NCBI RefSeq assembly: GCF_004000605.1 | Contig: NZ_CP018911.1 | Location: 2,046,001 to 2,110,000, forward strand | From: Glycocaulis alkaliphilus | GTDB lineage: Bacteria > Pseudomonadota > Alphaproteobacteria > Caulobacterales > Maricaulaceae | Reading direction: 5' to 3' | DNA length: 64,000 bases | In this document: in pieces, positions 17,390 through 25,209 of the stretch | How the letters are laid out: the number at the start of each line of letters is the position of its first letter | Numbering within the stretch: position 1 is the stretch's first letter | The notes under the pieces: generated by a model | The model's database searches: none | Told to the model about the DNA's origin: nothing | Seen by the model: only the letters and a program-made list of their open reading frames with translations | Translations under genes and position numbers: made by a program

Positions 17390-17480
17390 CTGAACTCCCG
17401 GCCAAGCGCAGCGCAGAGCCGGGACCTCTTGCAGGAGAGGCGGAGAGAGGCCCCGGATCGCTGCGCGTCCGGGGTTTCAG
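17390..17480 (+). repeat. repeat B, copy 2
   Basis: CTGAACTCCCGGCCAAGCGC ... CCGGGGTTTCAG. It is nearly identical to copy 1 through the segment GCAGGAGAGGCGGAGAGAGG and the right arm. With copy 1 it flanks the GIY-YIG gene. Confidence 0.85.
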
Positions 17481-17589
17481 CGGCATCAATCCCCCAATCT
17501 ATCCCCCTCCCCCCGGCGCGGGCGTAATATGCGTCTTGCCGGTCGGGTTGAGAGCGTGTTCGCGACACGCCTGATGCAGACCGGCGCGA

Positions 17590-17828
17590 GGGATTTTGTC
17601 CCCCGCTCCGGGTGTTGAATGGTTGTCCGCATGGATGGCGCATCCCTCACTGCCCCGCATGGGGCTTAATGGAGATACGGGAAGACAAGCCCTTCGCAAT
17701 GCGGACGGTCCCAAAAGGCCACGCTGAAGACTGCCCCGACTGCCCATTTTCCGGCCCCACGGGCCGTCCGCATCCCTTCGCCACAAGGCCCTTCGGCCAT
17801 TTTGCCCAGCTTGTACTTTTTTTTTCAA
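17590..17828 (+). ncRNA. candidate structured RNA (unassigned)
   Basis: Several hairpins follow each other: GGATGGCGCATCC, GCCCCGCATGGGGC, and a long-range pairing ATGCGGACGG (17699-17708) with CCGTCCGCAT (17763-17772). A final stem ACAAG...CTTGT is followed directly by about ten T residues (17817-17826), like an intrinsic terminator for rightward transcription. No known RNA family was recognised. The 5' end is a guess. Confidence 0.3.
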
Positions 17829-17835
17829 AGTTCTT

Positions 17836-17864
17836 TTGACAAGCGTCATACTTTGTCATAAGGT
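17836..17864 (+). promoter_or_regulatory. possible promoter with direct repeat
   Basis: TTGACA at 17836 is a perfect -35 hexamer; the spacing of 16-17 bases leads to ATAAGG/TAAGGT, a weak -10. GTCATACTTTGTCATA contains a ten-base-spaced direct repeat of GTCATA that could be an operator. It lies 33 bases before the next gene. Confidence 0.45.
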
Positions 17865-17896
17865 TCAGCCATCAACCCCGGCTGGAGGCCTTACAC

Positions 17897-18499
17897 ATGG
17901 ACCTGAGAGACGAACTTCTGGATGTGCGCCGCAGTGCCTATGCGCGTCTGCGGGGCGGCTACCCGATCATCATGGCTGGAACGGTGTTCTGGCTGGCGCT
18001 GGCGGTAATGAGCCAGTTCATGGAGCCGGTGGCGATGCTTCAGGCGGCCTTTGGCCTTTCGGGCATGATCTTCCCGGTGGCGCTGGTCTTTGCGTGGCTG
18101 GCCCGCATTCCCTTCATGAAGGACCGCACGGTGCTCAGCCCGCTACTGGTGCCCACCTTCATCGCCATGCTGCTCTTCTGGCCGATGCTGTTCATCGCCA
18201 CGGCAGAGGCCGGCGCGGGCGTGATCATGAGCATACTGGCCATCGGGCTGTCCCTGCACTGGCCGGTCATTGGCTGGACCTATGGACGCACCGCGCTGTT
18301 CTGCGCCCACGCCATCATCCGCGCCGGTCTGGTGTTCTGGATCTATTACGCCTTCCCCGGCCAGCAGATGCTGTACATCCCGCTGGCGGTAGCGGCCTGC
18401 TACGCGGTGACCGCGCTCATCGTCTATGCCGATGCCAGCCGCCTTGCCCGCCGCATGGGGATGCTCCCCGCACGGCAGGCCCAGGCGATGGCGGTCTAG
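17897..18499 (+). CDS. multi-pass membrane protein, DUF7010-like
   Basis: 200 residues with about six hydrophobic segments. The opening LLDVRRSAYARLRGGYPIIM and the later IPFMKDRTVLSPL and LHWPVIGWTYGRT resemble the uncharacterised DUF7010 membrane family. I am moderately sure of that assignment and have no function to offer. The second frame running through the same DNA has Arg/His-rich composition and is not coding. An upstream TTGACA and a direct repeat suggest its own promoter. Confidence 0.7.
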   Translation: MDLRDELLDVRRSAYARLRGGYPIIMAGTVFWLALAVMSQFMEPVAMLQAAFGLSGMIFPVALVFAWLARIPFMKDRTVLSPLLVPTFIAMLLFWPMLFIATAEAGAGVIMSILAIGLSLHWPVIGWTYGRTALFCAHAIIRAGLVFWIYYAFPGQQMLYIPLAVAACYAVTALIVYADASRLARRMGMLPARQAQAMAV

Positions 18500-18506
18500 C
18501 CAGACG

Positions 18507-18905
18507 CTAGATCCAGAAACCGCGCGGATCGGTGTGGCTGCGTCCTTCGGTCAGGCGGATCAGCCCCACCACCGCGCGGATGATGAACCAGATCGCGGTG
18601 GCCAGCATGATGAGCAGGCCAAGGCCCAGCACCCAGATCGTCAGCACACCGATCACCCAGCCTGCCAGCCCGTACCAGAAAGTGCGGATCTGATAGGTGT
18701 AGTGGTTCTTCAGCCAGTCCGGGGCCTGATCCTTGCGGACATAGGCGATGATGACCGCGATAACCGCAACCAGCCCGGCGGTGACCACCGAAGCGGCCTG
18801 CAATATGTAGCAGACGAGAGCGACGGTACGGTCGCTGTCATCAGACGGCGCGGCAGGCGGCGGGGCAGGCGGCGGGGCCGGGTGTGTGGTCTGCTCGTCG
18901 GTCAT
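18507..18905 (-). CDS. DUF4870-like small membrane protein
   Basis: 132 residues. A Pro/Ala-rich cytoplasmic head (~25 residues) precedes VALVCYILQAASVVTAGLVA, then a loop KDQAPDWLKNHYTYQIRTFW and a further hydrophobic pair. The loop with SH/NHYxYQIRTFW is characteristic of a DUF4870-like family of unknown role. It converges on the DUF7010-like gene with only seven bases between stops. Confidence 0.75.
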   Translation of the reverse strand: MTDEQTTHPAPPPAPPPAAPSDDSDRTVALVCYILQAASVVTAGLVAVIAVIIAYVRKDQAPDWLKNHYTYQIRTFWYGLAGWVIGVLTIWVLGLGLLIMLATAIWFIIRAVVGLIRLTEGRSHTDPRGFWI

Positions 18906-19024
18906 CGGGAAAGGCCTTTCCTTGTCATCGCCTGCGGCGCGGATACGACACTGTCACAAATTTAATGCAGGCGAAGTGGTCTTTCGCCTTGGTTGTGCCG
19001 CTCGGCACGGCCAATATTCCGCCC

Positions 19025-19249
19025 ATGATTGGTGAGGATAATCAAGTTGCCAGGCCGGTAGCGTTGTGGCTGGAGCGCGCATCACTGGCCGCAGGCGGGC
19101 TGGGTCTGCTCGCCTTTGGCGCCGGCCGTGCGATCACCGGCGAAGGCCTTGCCTATCCGCAATCCCTGCTCTGGATGGTGCCATGTGCCCTACTTGCAGC
19201 GGGCTGCGCACTGCTCTACTGGCGTGTGGCCACACGAACGCCGCAATGA
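19025..19249 (+). CDS. small hypothetical membrane protein
   Basis: 74 residues with two predicted membrane helices (LAAGGLGLLAFGAGRA and LLWMVPCALLAAGCALLYW). Not recognised. ATG at 19025 is chosen because upstream in-frame sequence lies over the divergent gene's leader. Its TGA overlaps an in-frame ATG of the YbjQ-like gene, so it is probably the first gene of a small operon leading to signal peptidase. Confidence 0.5.
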   Translation: MIGEDNQVARPVALWLERASLAAGGLGLLAFGAGRAITGEGLAYPQSLLWMVPCALLAAGCALLYWRVATRTPQ

Positions 19250-19266
19250 CAGGCAAGGAAGCCCCC

Positions 19267-19596
19267 ATGACCGCCCCCGCAATCATCGTCACCATGTCCG
19301 ACAGCGTGCCTGGCCGCCAGATGGGCGATGTTCTGGGCATTGCGCGCGGCAGCGTGGTGCGTGCCCGCTTTTTCGGCCGCGACTTTGTCGCCGGCCTGCG
19401 CAATCTGGTGGGCGGTGAAGTGAACGAATACACCGACCTGATGGCGCAGACGCGCGAACAGGCCATGGCGCGCATGATCGCGCATGCAGCCGAGCTGGGG
19501 GCAGACGCCGTTGTCACCTTCCGGTTTTCCACATCCACCATAACTGAAGGCGCTGCCGAGATCCTGGCCTACGGGACGGCGGTGAAGCTGACATGA
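19267..19596 (+). CDS. YbjQ/UPF0145-family protein
   Basis: 109 residues. VLGIARGSVVRARFFGRDF, LRNLVGGEVNEYTDLM, AQTREQAMARMIAHAAELGADAVV and the C-terminal ILAYGTAVKL follow the YbjQ pattern, a small pentameric-fold protein of unknown function. ATG at 19267 has AAGGAAG nearby; ATG at 19246, overlapping the upstream stop, is an alternative. Its TGA overlaps the lepB start by four bases. Confidence 0.88.
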   Translation: MTAPAIIVTMSDSVPGRQMGDVLGIARGSVVRARFFGRDFVAGLRNLVGGEVNEYTDLMAQTREQAMARMIAHAAELGADAVVTFRFSTSTITEGAAEILAYGTAVKLT

Positions 19597-20384
19597 CCGA
19601 TCATTCCGGCGAGGGCGAAGTACGTCCGCAGAACATGGTGACCACGTTTTTCCGGCGGGTCGTGTCCGAGTTTGGCGAGACAATCCGGTTTTTTGCCGGC
19701 GTAGCAGCTGTGTGGTTCGCGCTGGTGACCTTCGGGTTTGCCGCCTTCCACATCCCGTCTGAGAGCATGCAGCCGGCCCTGCAGGTCGGCGACCGCGTGC
19801 TGGTCTCGAAGTTCACCTATGGCTATTCGCGCCATTCCCTGCCGCTGAACATGGGCTATCTGCTGCCGGAGAGCTGGACGGGCCGCGTCCTGCATTTTGG
19901 CGGACCGGCGCGGGGCGAGGTGATCGTCGTGCGTGATCCGCGCCAGCGCATCAACATCATCAAGCGCGTCATCGGCCTGCCCGGCGACACGATCGAGGTG
20001 CGCGGCGGACGCCTGATCATCAATGGTGATGTCATGGAGCGCGTGGAGCAGGACGTCATCCGTTACCGCACGCGCGAGGGCCAGATCGTCGCCGTCACCG
20101 TGTATGAGGAGCTGCTGCCGGAAGGCAATAGCCACATTATCTACGAGCGCACGGACAATGCCCTGCTGGACAATGTCGGCCCCTTCCGCGTGCCCAATGA
20201 CAGCTACTTCCTGATGGGCGACAACCGCGACGCGTCCGCCGATAGCCGGGTCGGGTCGCAGCTGGGCTATGTACACCGCGACAATATTGTCGGCCGGGCC
20301 TTCACCGTGCTCTTCACCTTTGCCAACTGCCGTAATGAGGAAGGGCTGACCTGCCCGCCCTGGAGGGTCTTCCGCGGGCTGTAA
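19593..20384 (+). CDS. lepB: signal peptidase I
   Basis: 263 residues. It removes signal peptides from exported proteins at the periplasmic face of the inner membrane. One N-terminal membrane helix (~32-52) precedes FHIPSESMQPAL with the nucleophilic Ser. The general-base Lys is in INIIKRVIGLPGDTIEV. The box GDNRDASADSR is the conserved SPase domain E, with Ala where Asn is usual. Two cysteines near the C terminus (FANCRNEEGLTCPPW) may form a disulfide. It is not beside lepA, rnc or era, so it may be a second, paralogous peptidase; sequence alone does not decide. Confidence 0.94.
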   Translation: MTDHSGEGEVRPQNMVTTFFRRVVSEFGETIRFFAGVAAVWFALVTFGFAAFHIPSESMQPALQVGDRVLVSKFTYGYSRHSLPLNMGYLLPESWTGRVLHFGGPARGEVIVVRDPRQRINIIKRVIGLPGDTIEVRGGRLIINGDVMERVEQDVIRYRTREGQIVAVTVYEELLPEGNSHIIYERTDNALLDNVGPFRVPNDSYFLMGDNRDASADSRVGSQLGYVHRDNIVGRAFTVLFTFANCRNEEGLTCPPWRVFRGL

Positions 20385-20392
20385 AGGCGCTC

Positions 20393-20487
20393 ACCGCATT
20401 TTCAGCAAAAGTGCAATGCGGTTTTGCGGTTCGAAAATGCGGCAGTCCAGAAAGGTAGAGCGTTTTCAATCTGTGAAAACGCTCTAC
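20393..20487. repeat. interspersed palindromic repeat of the rhizobial type
   Basis: Two inverted repeats: CCGCATTTTC (20394) with GAAAATGCGG (20433), and the perfect 13-base stem TAGAGCGTTTTCA/TGAAAACGCTCTA around ATCTG (20456-20486). The internal text GTGCAATGCGGTTTTGCG resembles intergenic repeats common in Rhizobiales and relatives (from memory). It could also act as a terminator after lepB. Confidence 0.7.
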
Positions 20488-20518
20488 TCTCCTCCCTGAA
20501 AAAAGGGAGGAGAGCCAG

Positions 20519-21391
20519 ATGAGCTTACAAGGAAAGACCATTTTCATTACCGGGGCCAGCCGGGGCATTGGCCTGGCCATCGCTGAGCGCTGCGCGCGCG
20601 ACGGGGCCAATATCGCCATCGCCGCCAAGACCGCTGATCCGCACCCCAAGCTGGAAGGCACGATCCACACCGCAGCAGCCGCCATTGAGGCCGCTGGCGG
20701 CAAGGCCCTGCCCATACAGTGCGATATTCGTGAGGAAGAGAGCGTGGAAGCAGCGGTCAAACAGACCGCTGAGCATTTCGGTGGCATCGACATTGTGATC
20801 AATAATGCCTCGGCCATCTTCCCCATGCCCACCAAGGACACGCCGGCCAAGCGCTGGGACCTGATGCATCAGGTCAATGCGCGCGGCACCTATGTGGTCA
20901 CCCGCGCCTGCCTGCCCTACCTGGAAAAGGCCGAAAACCCGCACATTCTCGCGCTCTCCCCGCCGCTGGACATGCGCGCCAAATGGTTCGGCCCGCACGT
21001 GGCCTATACCAGCGCCAAGTACGGGATGAGCCTGTGCATTCTGGGCTGGTCACAGGAGTTCCGCGGCAAAATCGCCGCCAATGCCATCTGGCCGCGCACC
21101 GCCGTGGCGACAGCGGCCATCGCCCACGTGCTGGCAGGCGAAGAGGCGTTCAAAAACTGCCGCAAGCCGGAGATTCTCGCCGAGACGGCCTACCGCGTGC
21201 TGGTGAAACCGGCGGCGAAGTTCACCGGCAATTTCCTCATCGATGACAGCTTCCTCGTCTCCGAAGGCGTGACCGATCTGGATCAGTATTCGGTGGAGCC
21301 GGGCGTGGAATTGCTGCCCGACTTCTTCGTGCCGGACGTCCCCCCTGCCCCGCCGGGCGTAAAGATCATGGCGATCCCGCTGGGGCATTAA
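20519..21391 (+). CDS. short-chain dehydrogenase, HSDL2-like
   Basis: 290 residues. The Rossmann motif is TGASRGIGLAIAERC at the N terminus; NNAS follows in the usual place and the catalytic YTSAK gives Tyr and Lys. The insertion ADPHPKLEGTIHTAA after the second strand is the signature of the SDR subgroup of human HSDL2, a peroxisomal/mitochondrial protein of uncertain substrate. Ser of the triad appears as LSPPLD. A GGGAGGAGAG ribosome site precedes the ATG. Substrate likely a lipid or acyl derivative, inferred only from the family. Confidence 0.9.
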   Translation: MSLQGKTIFITGASRGIGLAIAERCARDGANIAIAAKTADPHPKLEGTIHTAAAAIEAAGGKALPIQCDIREEESVEAAVKQTAEHFGGIDIVINNASAIFPMPTKDTPAKRWDLMHQVNARGTYVVTRACLPYLEKAENPHILALSPPLDMRAKWFGPHVAYTSAKYGMSLCILGWSQEFRGKIAANAIWPRTAVATAAIAHVLAGEEAFKNCRKPEILAETAYRVLVKPAAKFTGNFLIDDSFLVSEGVTDLDQYSVEPGVELLPDFFVPDVPPAPPGVKIMAIPLGH

Positions 21392-21401
21392 ACCCTACTT
21401 C

Positions 21402-21493
21402 CTGAAATCCCGGCCAAGCGAAGCGCAGAGCCGGGACCTCACGCAGAACAATCCTGAGAGAGGCCCCGGATCGCTGCGCGTCCGGGGTTTCAG
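21402..21493 (+). repeat. repeat B, copy 3
   Basis: CTGAAATCCCGGCCAAGCGA ... GCGTCCGGGGTTTCAG. The centre (CGCAGAACAATCCTGAGAGA) differs from the other two copies; both arms are conserved. Confidence 0.85.
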
Positions 21494-21511
21494 CGTCCCC
21501 GAGTAAAGAAA

Positions 21512-21541
21512 AAACCCCGGAACCTGCAGGTTCCGGGGTTT
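21512..21541. terminator. bidirectional intrinsic terminator
   Basis: AAACCCCGGAACCTG is perfectly mirrored by CAGGTTCCGGGGTTT, with A-rich sequence on the left and T-rich on the right. It lies between the stops of the convergent SDR and chemoreceptor genes. Confidence 0.85.
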
Positions 21542-21565
21542 CATTTTCAGGACTTTTCAGAGCCG

Positions 21566-23260
21566 TCAGGCCGCCTGCACGTCGCGGATATAGCGCTGGA
21601 TGTCGCTCTTGATCCGTTCCGAACGCTCGGCAACCTGGGAAGCGGTCATGGCCAGCTGGTTGGCGGCCGCTGCGGTGGTACCCGCCGCCTGCTCCAGCCC
21701 GCCCAGCGAACGGGATACCGCTTCGGCGCCTTGCGCCGCCTCGTTGACATTGCGGCTGATCTCGCCGGTCACGGCCACCTGCTCCTCGGCAGAGGAGGCG
21801 ACAGCGGTCGAGATCTGGCTGACCTCGTCAACCACCTGCTCGATGCTGCGCACCGCCGTCACCGCGGTCTCGGTGCCTTCCTGGATGGCACGGATCTGCT
21901 CGATAACGGTGGCGGTTGCCTTCTCGGTCTGCTCGGCAAGCTGCTTGACCTCGTTGGCCACGACCGCGAAGCCCTTGCCGGCCTCGCCAGCGCGGGCTGC
22001 TTCAATGGTGGCGTTAAGGGCCAGCAGCTTGGTCTGCTCGGTCACAGCGCTGATGAGCGCGGCCACTTCATCAATGGCGCTGGCGGCATTCACCAGCACA
22101 TCGATCCGGCTCAGCGCCTCGTCCACGCGCTTGGTGGCGTCAGTCGCAATACCGGAGGTGCGCCCGATCTGGACGGCAACCTCCTTGATCGAGCTGGTCA
22201 GCTCCTCGGCGGCACTGGCAACCGTTTGCACATTGGCAGCCGTCTGCGTGGTGCTGGCGGACACGGTCTGCGTCTCGGCCGAGCTTTCCTCTGCCGTGGA
22301 CGCCATGGACTGCGCGGTCGATTGAAGCTCTTCGGCGGCGCTGGCCAGCGTGGCCACGGCCTCGTCGATTTCCTTTTCGAAGCTGAGGGTCAGGGCGTTG
22401 ACCCGCTCGGCCTGTTCCAGCTTGCGGCGGGATTCGGTCTCCTGTGCTGCAGCCAGATCGCGGGCAGTGATCGATTGCTGCTTGAATGCCTCCAGAGCCT
22501 TGTTGAGCACCCCGATTTCATCGCCCCGGTCAGCCTCGGCAATCTCGACCTCCAGATCACCTCCGGCAAGGCTGTCCAGCCGGCCAATGGCGCGGGTCAT
22601 GGGCTGGCCGATCCCGTAGCGGCCGATCAGGAAGCTGATCGCGCCGCCAGCTGCCAAAGCGGCAATAATCCCGATGATCATCAGATTGCGGGCTGAAACG
22701 ACAGTGGCCTCGGCCTGTTCATAGGCGGCAAGCTCATTGGCGGCTTCATAGTCTTGGAACGCGTCTAGGGCAGCGCGCGCCTCAAGGCCGAGCGTGCGTG
22801 CAGCGTTCACCGCGCGTTCAACGCGCTGCTGCATCACCTCCCGGTCGGCACCACGCATCGCGCGCAACTCGGCAACGGACGCATCGAACGCCGTGACAAA
22901 GCGATCAAATGGCGCGCTGATCGCTGCAAGCTGCTGGCGTCTCCCCTCACTTGCGCCTTGCGAGAGGGCGTCATATTCCGCCTGGAAGCTCTCGCGCGCC
23001 TCGCGAACCCGGCTATCAATGCTCTCGACTTCACCGGGCTCGACCGCCAGCAGGTACCAGAAGCGCCGGATATCGCCGAGCGCCTCACCCATATCGGCGG
23101 CACGCTGCTGCTCCGTGGAAGCCGTGTGTATCCGGTAGGCGGAATCGCGCACAAGGTGGATTTCATAGATCGCGAACGAGCCAAGGGCAACGAGGGCAAC
23201 CGCCATAGCCGCTACGATCAAAAGAAGTTTGCCCATGATGGGCAGGTTGGACAGGCGCAT
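21566..23260 (-). CDS. methyl-accepting chemotaxis protein
   Basis: About 564 residues. TM1 (~10-30, [19 protein letters not shown]) and TM2 (~185-210, [20 protein letters not shown]) bracket a helical periplasmic sensor of the four-helix-bundle type, with ligand unknown. A HAMP domain follows, then the signalling hairpin containing [50 protein letters not shown]-type sequence (first part [20 protein letters not shown]). No CheR-docking pentapeptide is visible at the C terminus (RYIRDVQAA). ATG at 23260 is preferred over an in-frame TTG at 23275. A weak CtrA-like site lies upstream. No other chemotaxis genes are nearby. Confidence 0.94.
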   Translation of the reverse strand: MRLSNLPIMGKLLLIVAAMAVALVALGSFAIYEIHLVRDSAYRIHTASTEQQRAADMGEALGDIRRFWYLLAVEPGEVESIDSRVREARESFQAEYDALSQGASEGRRQQLAAISAPFDRFVTAFDASVAELRAMRGADREVMQQRVERAVNAARTLGLEARAALDAFQDYEAANELAAYEQAEATVVSARNLMIIGIIAALAAGGAISFLIGRYGIGQPMTRAIGRLDSLAGGDLEVEIAEADRGDEIGVLNKALEAFKQQSITARDLAAAQETESRRKLEQAERVNALTLSFEKEIDEAVATLASAAEELQSTAQSMASTAEESSAETQTVSASTTQTAANVQTVASAAEELTSSIKEVAVQIGRTSGIATDATKRVDEALSRIDVLVNAASAIDEVAALISAVTEQTKLLALNATIEAARAGEAGKGFAVVANEVKQLAEQTEKATATVIEQIRAIQEGTETAVTAVRSIEQVVDEVSQISTAVASSAEEQVAVTGEISRNVNEAAQGAEAVSRSLGGLEQAAGTTAAAANQLAMTASQVAERSERIKSDIQRYIRDVQAA

Positions 23261-23314
23261 AAGGGAATCCCCCAAACAAAGAGCCGATTTCGCCCGACAC
23301 TTGAAGTAGCCGGG

Positions 23315-23329
23315 TTAATGCGCCCTAAA
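23315..23329 (-). promoter_or_regulatory. weak CtrA-like site before the chemoreceptor gene
   Basis: Read on the minus strand: TTTA-GGGCGCA-TTAA followed by CC. One base off the TTAA-N7-TTAA consensus, 55 bases before the start codon. Could be chance. Confidence 0.3.
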
Positions 23330-23423
23330 TCATCCGGCGCACACGGAAAAATGCTCTTTATATATCAATGCGGTAATATTGTTACTTCGCTGGAATGGTT
23401 TATGCGCGCCGCACGTGAATAGG

Positions 23424-24650
23424 CTATCCCGGGTTCAGCCAGCCCGTCACCCCTCTCGCCGCCGCAACACCGCTGGCGAAACCCGCCTGCAGCAGATAGC
23501 CGCCCGTGGGCGCTTCCCAGTCGAGCATTTCGCCCGCCACGAACACGCCGGGCATCGCTTTCAGCATGAAGCGCTCATCCACCGAGGTGTGCGCTATGCC
23601 GCCTGCACTGGAAATCGCCCGGTCGAGCCCCTGCATGCCGGTGAGCGTGATCGGACATGCCTTGATACGCGCGGCCAGTGCTTGCGGATCACGCGGCACT
23701 GCGCCCGCTTCGCGCAGCAGCGCAGCAGAGAGGGGCGACAGCCTCGCCTGCTTGCGCAGCGTGTTGGAAAGCGACTGGCCGGGTTTGGCCGCGTCCAGGC
23801 GCTTGACCAGCGCCTCCTCTGATGTGTCAGGCGCGAGATCGAGGGTGAGGACCGCCCTGCCTTCGACCTCAATCGCGGTGCGAAGGGACGCACTCAGCGC
23901 ATAGATGGCCCCGCCCTCCATGCCGTAGGCGGTAATCATGGCTTCGCCGCGTATCGTGCGGCCCTGATGGCTGAAGCTCGCGGTTTTAAGCGGCTCACCG
24001 GCGAATCGATCCCTGAAGACCGCAGACCAGCGCGCATTGAAGCCTGCATTGGACGGCGTGAAGGGCGTGATTTCGACGCCGCGCTCTTTCAGCCAGCCGG
24101 TCCATTCACCCCTCGAGCCCAGACGCGGCCAGCTCGCCCCGCCGAGCGCCAGGATCACCGCATCCGGCTCAATCGGCCGGTCAAGCCCGTCCGGCCCGGC
24201 GATCAGGAAACGGCCTGCCCCGTCAAAGCCCCGCCAGGTGTGGCGGGTGTGGATGGTGACGCCCAGCGCATCCAGCCTTGCGAGCCACGCTCGCAAGAGC
24301 GGCGAGGCCTTCATGGATTTGGGGAAGATGCGCCCGCTGGACCCGGTGAACACCGCCTGCCCCAGCCCTTCACACCATGCCGTCAGTTCAGAAGGCGGAA
24401 AGGCGCGGATGGCAGGCTCCAGCCAGTCACGCGCCGCGCCATAACGCTCCAGAAAGGCGTCGAGCGGTTCGGAGTGGGTGAGGTTCAGCCCGCCCCTGCC
24501 CGCCATCAGGAATTTGCGCGCGACGCTCGGCATGCGCTCATAGACATCGACCGCGAAGCCTTCGCCCGCCAGCTTTTCTGCGGCGATCAGGCCCGCTGGG
24601 CCCGCCCCGATAATGGCAATGCGGGTGCTGGTCTCGTAGCGGACAGTCAT
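23424..24650 (-). CDS. TIGR03862/HI0933-like FAD-dependent oxidoreductase
   Basis: 408 residues. The dinucleotide-binding IIGAGPAGLIAAEKLAGEG opens the protein; FLMAGRGGLNLTHSEP is the diagnostic motif of the HI0933/TIGR03862 flavoprotein group. GRIFPKSMKASPLLRAWL follows, and the C-terminal VFVAGEMLDWEAPTGGYLLQ binds FAD. The reaction is unknown for this family. It ends a leftward set with the BrnT-type pair, separated by only three bases from the antitoxin stop, so read-through transcription is possible but a functional link is not implied. Confidence 0.9.
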   Translation of the reverse strand: MTVRYETSTRIAIIGAGPAGLIAAEKLAGEGFAVDVYERMPSVARKFLMAGRGGLNLTHSEPLDAFLERYGAARDWLEPAIRAFPPSELTAWCEGLGQAVFTGSSGRIFPKSMKASPLLRAWLARLDALGVTIHTRHTWRGFDGAGRFLIAGPDGLDRPIEPDAVILALGGASWPRLGSRGEWTGWLKERGVEITPFTPSNAGFNARWSAVFRDRFAGEPLKTASFSHQGRTIRGEAMITAYGMEGGAIYALSASLRTAIEVEGRAVLTLDLAPDTSEEALVKRLDAAKPGQSLSNTLRKQARLSPLSAALLREAGAVPRDPQALAARIKACPITLTGMQGLDRAISSAGGIAHTSVDERFMLKAMPGVFVAGEMLDWEAPTGGYLLQAGFASGVAAARGVTGWLNPG

Positions 24651-24653
24651 GGA

Positions 24654-24941
24654 TCAGGCTGCGCCGTCAAGCGCGCGCGCCACCGCGTCCGGCATGGATG
24701 CGATCACGCGCAGATAGTTGCGCGTGGCGGCATCCGGCTTGCGCCTGCCCTGCTCCCAGTCGCGAAGGCTCGCCACCGGTACGCCATAGCGCGCGGCAAA
24801 TGCAGGCTGGCTCAGCCCCGTCGCCGAGCGCGCCTTGCGGGCCAATACCGCCGCGCGGCCCCGCTCGAATTCTTCATCAGAGAGTGGCGCGTCGGGATCA
24901 GGGGCGTTGCTCGCCATGATATCTTTCTGTCTCACGCTCAT
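24654..24941 (-). CDS. HTH antitoxin partner of BrnT
   Basis: 95 residues. A helix-turn-helix segment (ATGLSQPAFAARYGVPVASL, then RDWEQGRRKPD) occupies the middle and resembles XRE/HigA-type DNA-binding antitoxins rather than the ribbon-helix-helix of classical BrnA. The ATG at 24941 has GAGGAAAG ahead of it and lies inside brnT, giving a 44-base overlap; a later ATG at 24917 has a poorer site. Expected to neutralise the toxin and repress the operon. Confidence 0.85.
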   Translation of the reverse strand: MSVRQKDIMASNAPDPDAPLSDEEFERGRAAVLARKARSATGLSQPAFAARYGVPVASLRDWEQGRRKPDAATRNYLRVIASMPDAVARALDGAA

Positions 24942-25191
24942 TGGCTTTCCTCACCGAAATGATGCGGGCCACGCCATCCCTTGGTGCATGGACGCATACC
25001 CAGACCCGTCCTTCTGCGAGCCCGTAGGTGACAAAGCGCTCCTCGCCATAGTCGAACCGGGTATCCAGCACATCGACCTTGCCCCGGTCCGCCAGCACCA
25101 TTGCGGCAAAGCCTAGCGGGACGCCATGCTTGGCGAAGTTGGCTTCATCCTTCTCAGGATCGTAGTCCAGCTTTGACCAAGTATACGGCAA
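24898..25191 (-). CDS. brnT: BrnT-family toxin
   Basis: 97 residues, the normal BrnT size. The family is a RelE-fold ribonuclease that inhibits translation. Landmarks: DPEKDEANFAKHGVPLGFA near the N terminus, DTRFDYGEERFVTYGLAEGR in the middle and RIISVRKANERETERYH near the C terminus. It starts with TTG, eight bases after AAAGGGG; an in-frame TAG lies shortly upstream and no ATG is available, so the rare start seems real. It overlaps the downstream antitoxin, toxin first, as is usual for BrnT/BrnA. Confidence 0.9.
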   Translation of the reverse strand: MPYTWSKLDYDPEKDEANFAKHGVPLGFAAMVLADRGKVDVLDTRFDYGEERFVTYGLAEGRVWVCVHAPRDGVARIISVRKANERETERYHGEQRP

Positions 25192-25209
25192 TGCCGCACC
25201 CCTTTCAAT

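Larger units (their letters stand above)
17272..17896. other. 625-base gap: repeats, structured segment, promoter
   Basis: Apart from repeat B copies, the part from about 17560 to 17830 is dense in inverted repeats and ends in a run of T, described separately as a candidate RNA. Short open frames on both strands overlap here but none has a ribosome site or recognisable product. Confidence 0.5.

Noticed and set aside
17499-17859. Two overlapping short minus-strand frames in the gap before the DUF7010-like gene
   Set aside because: No ribosome site, no recognisable domain, and the DNA is dominated by inverted repeats; a structured RNA or decayed repeat explains it better.
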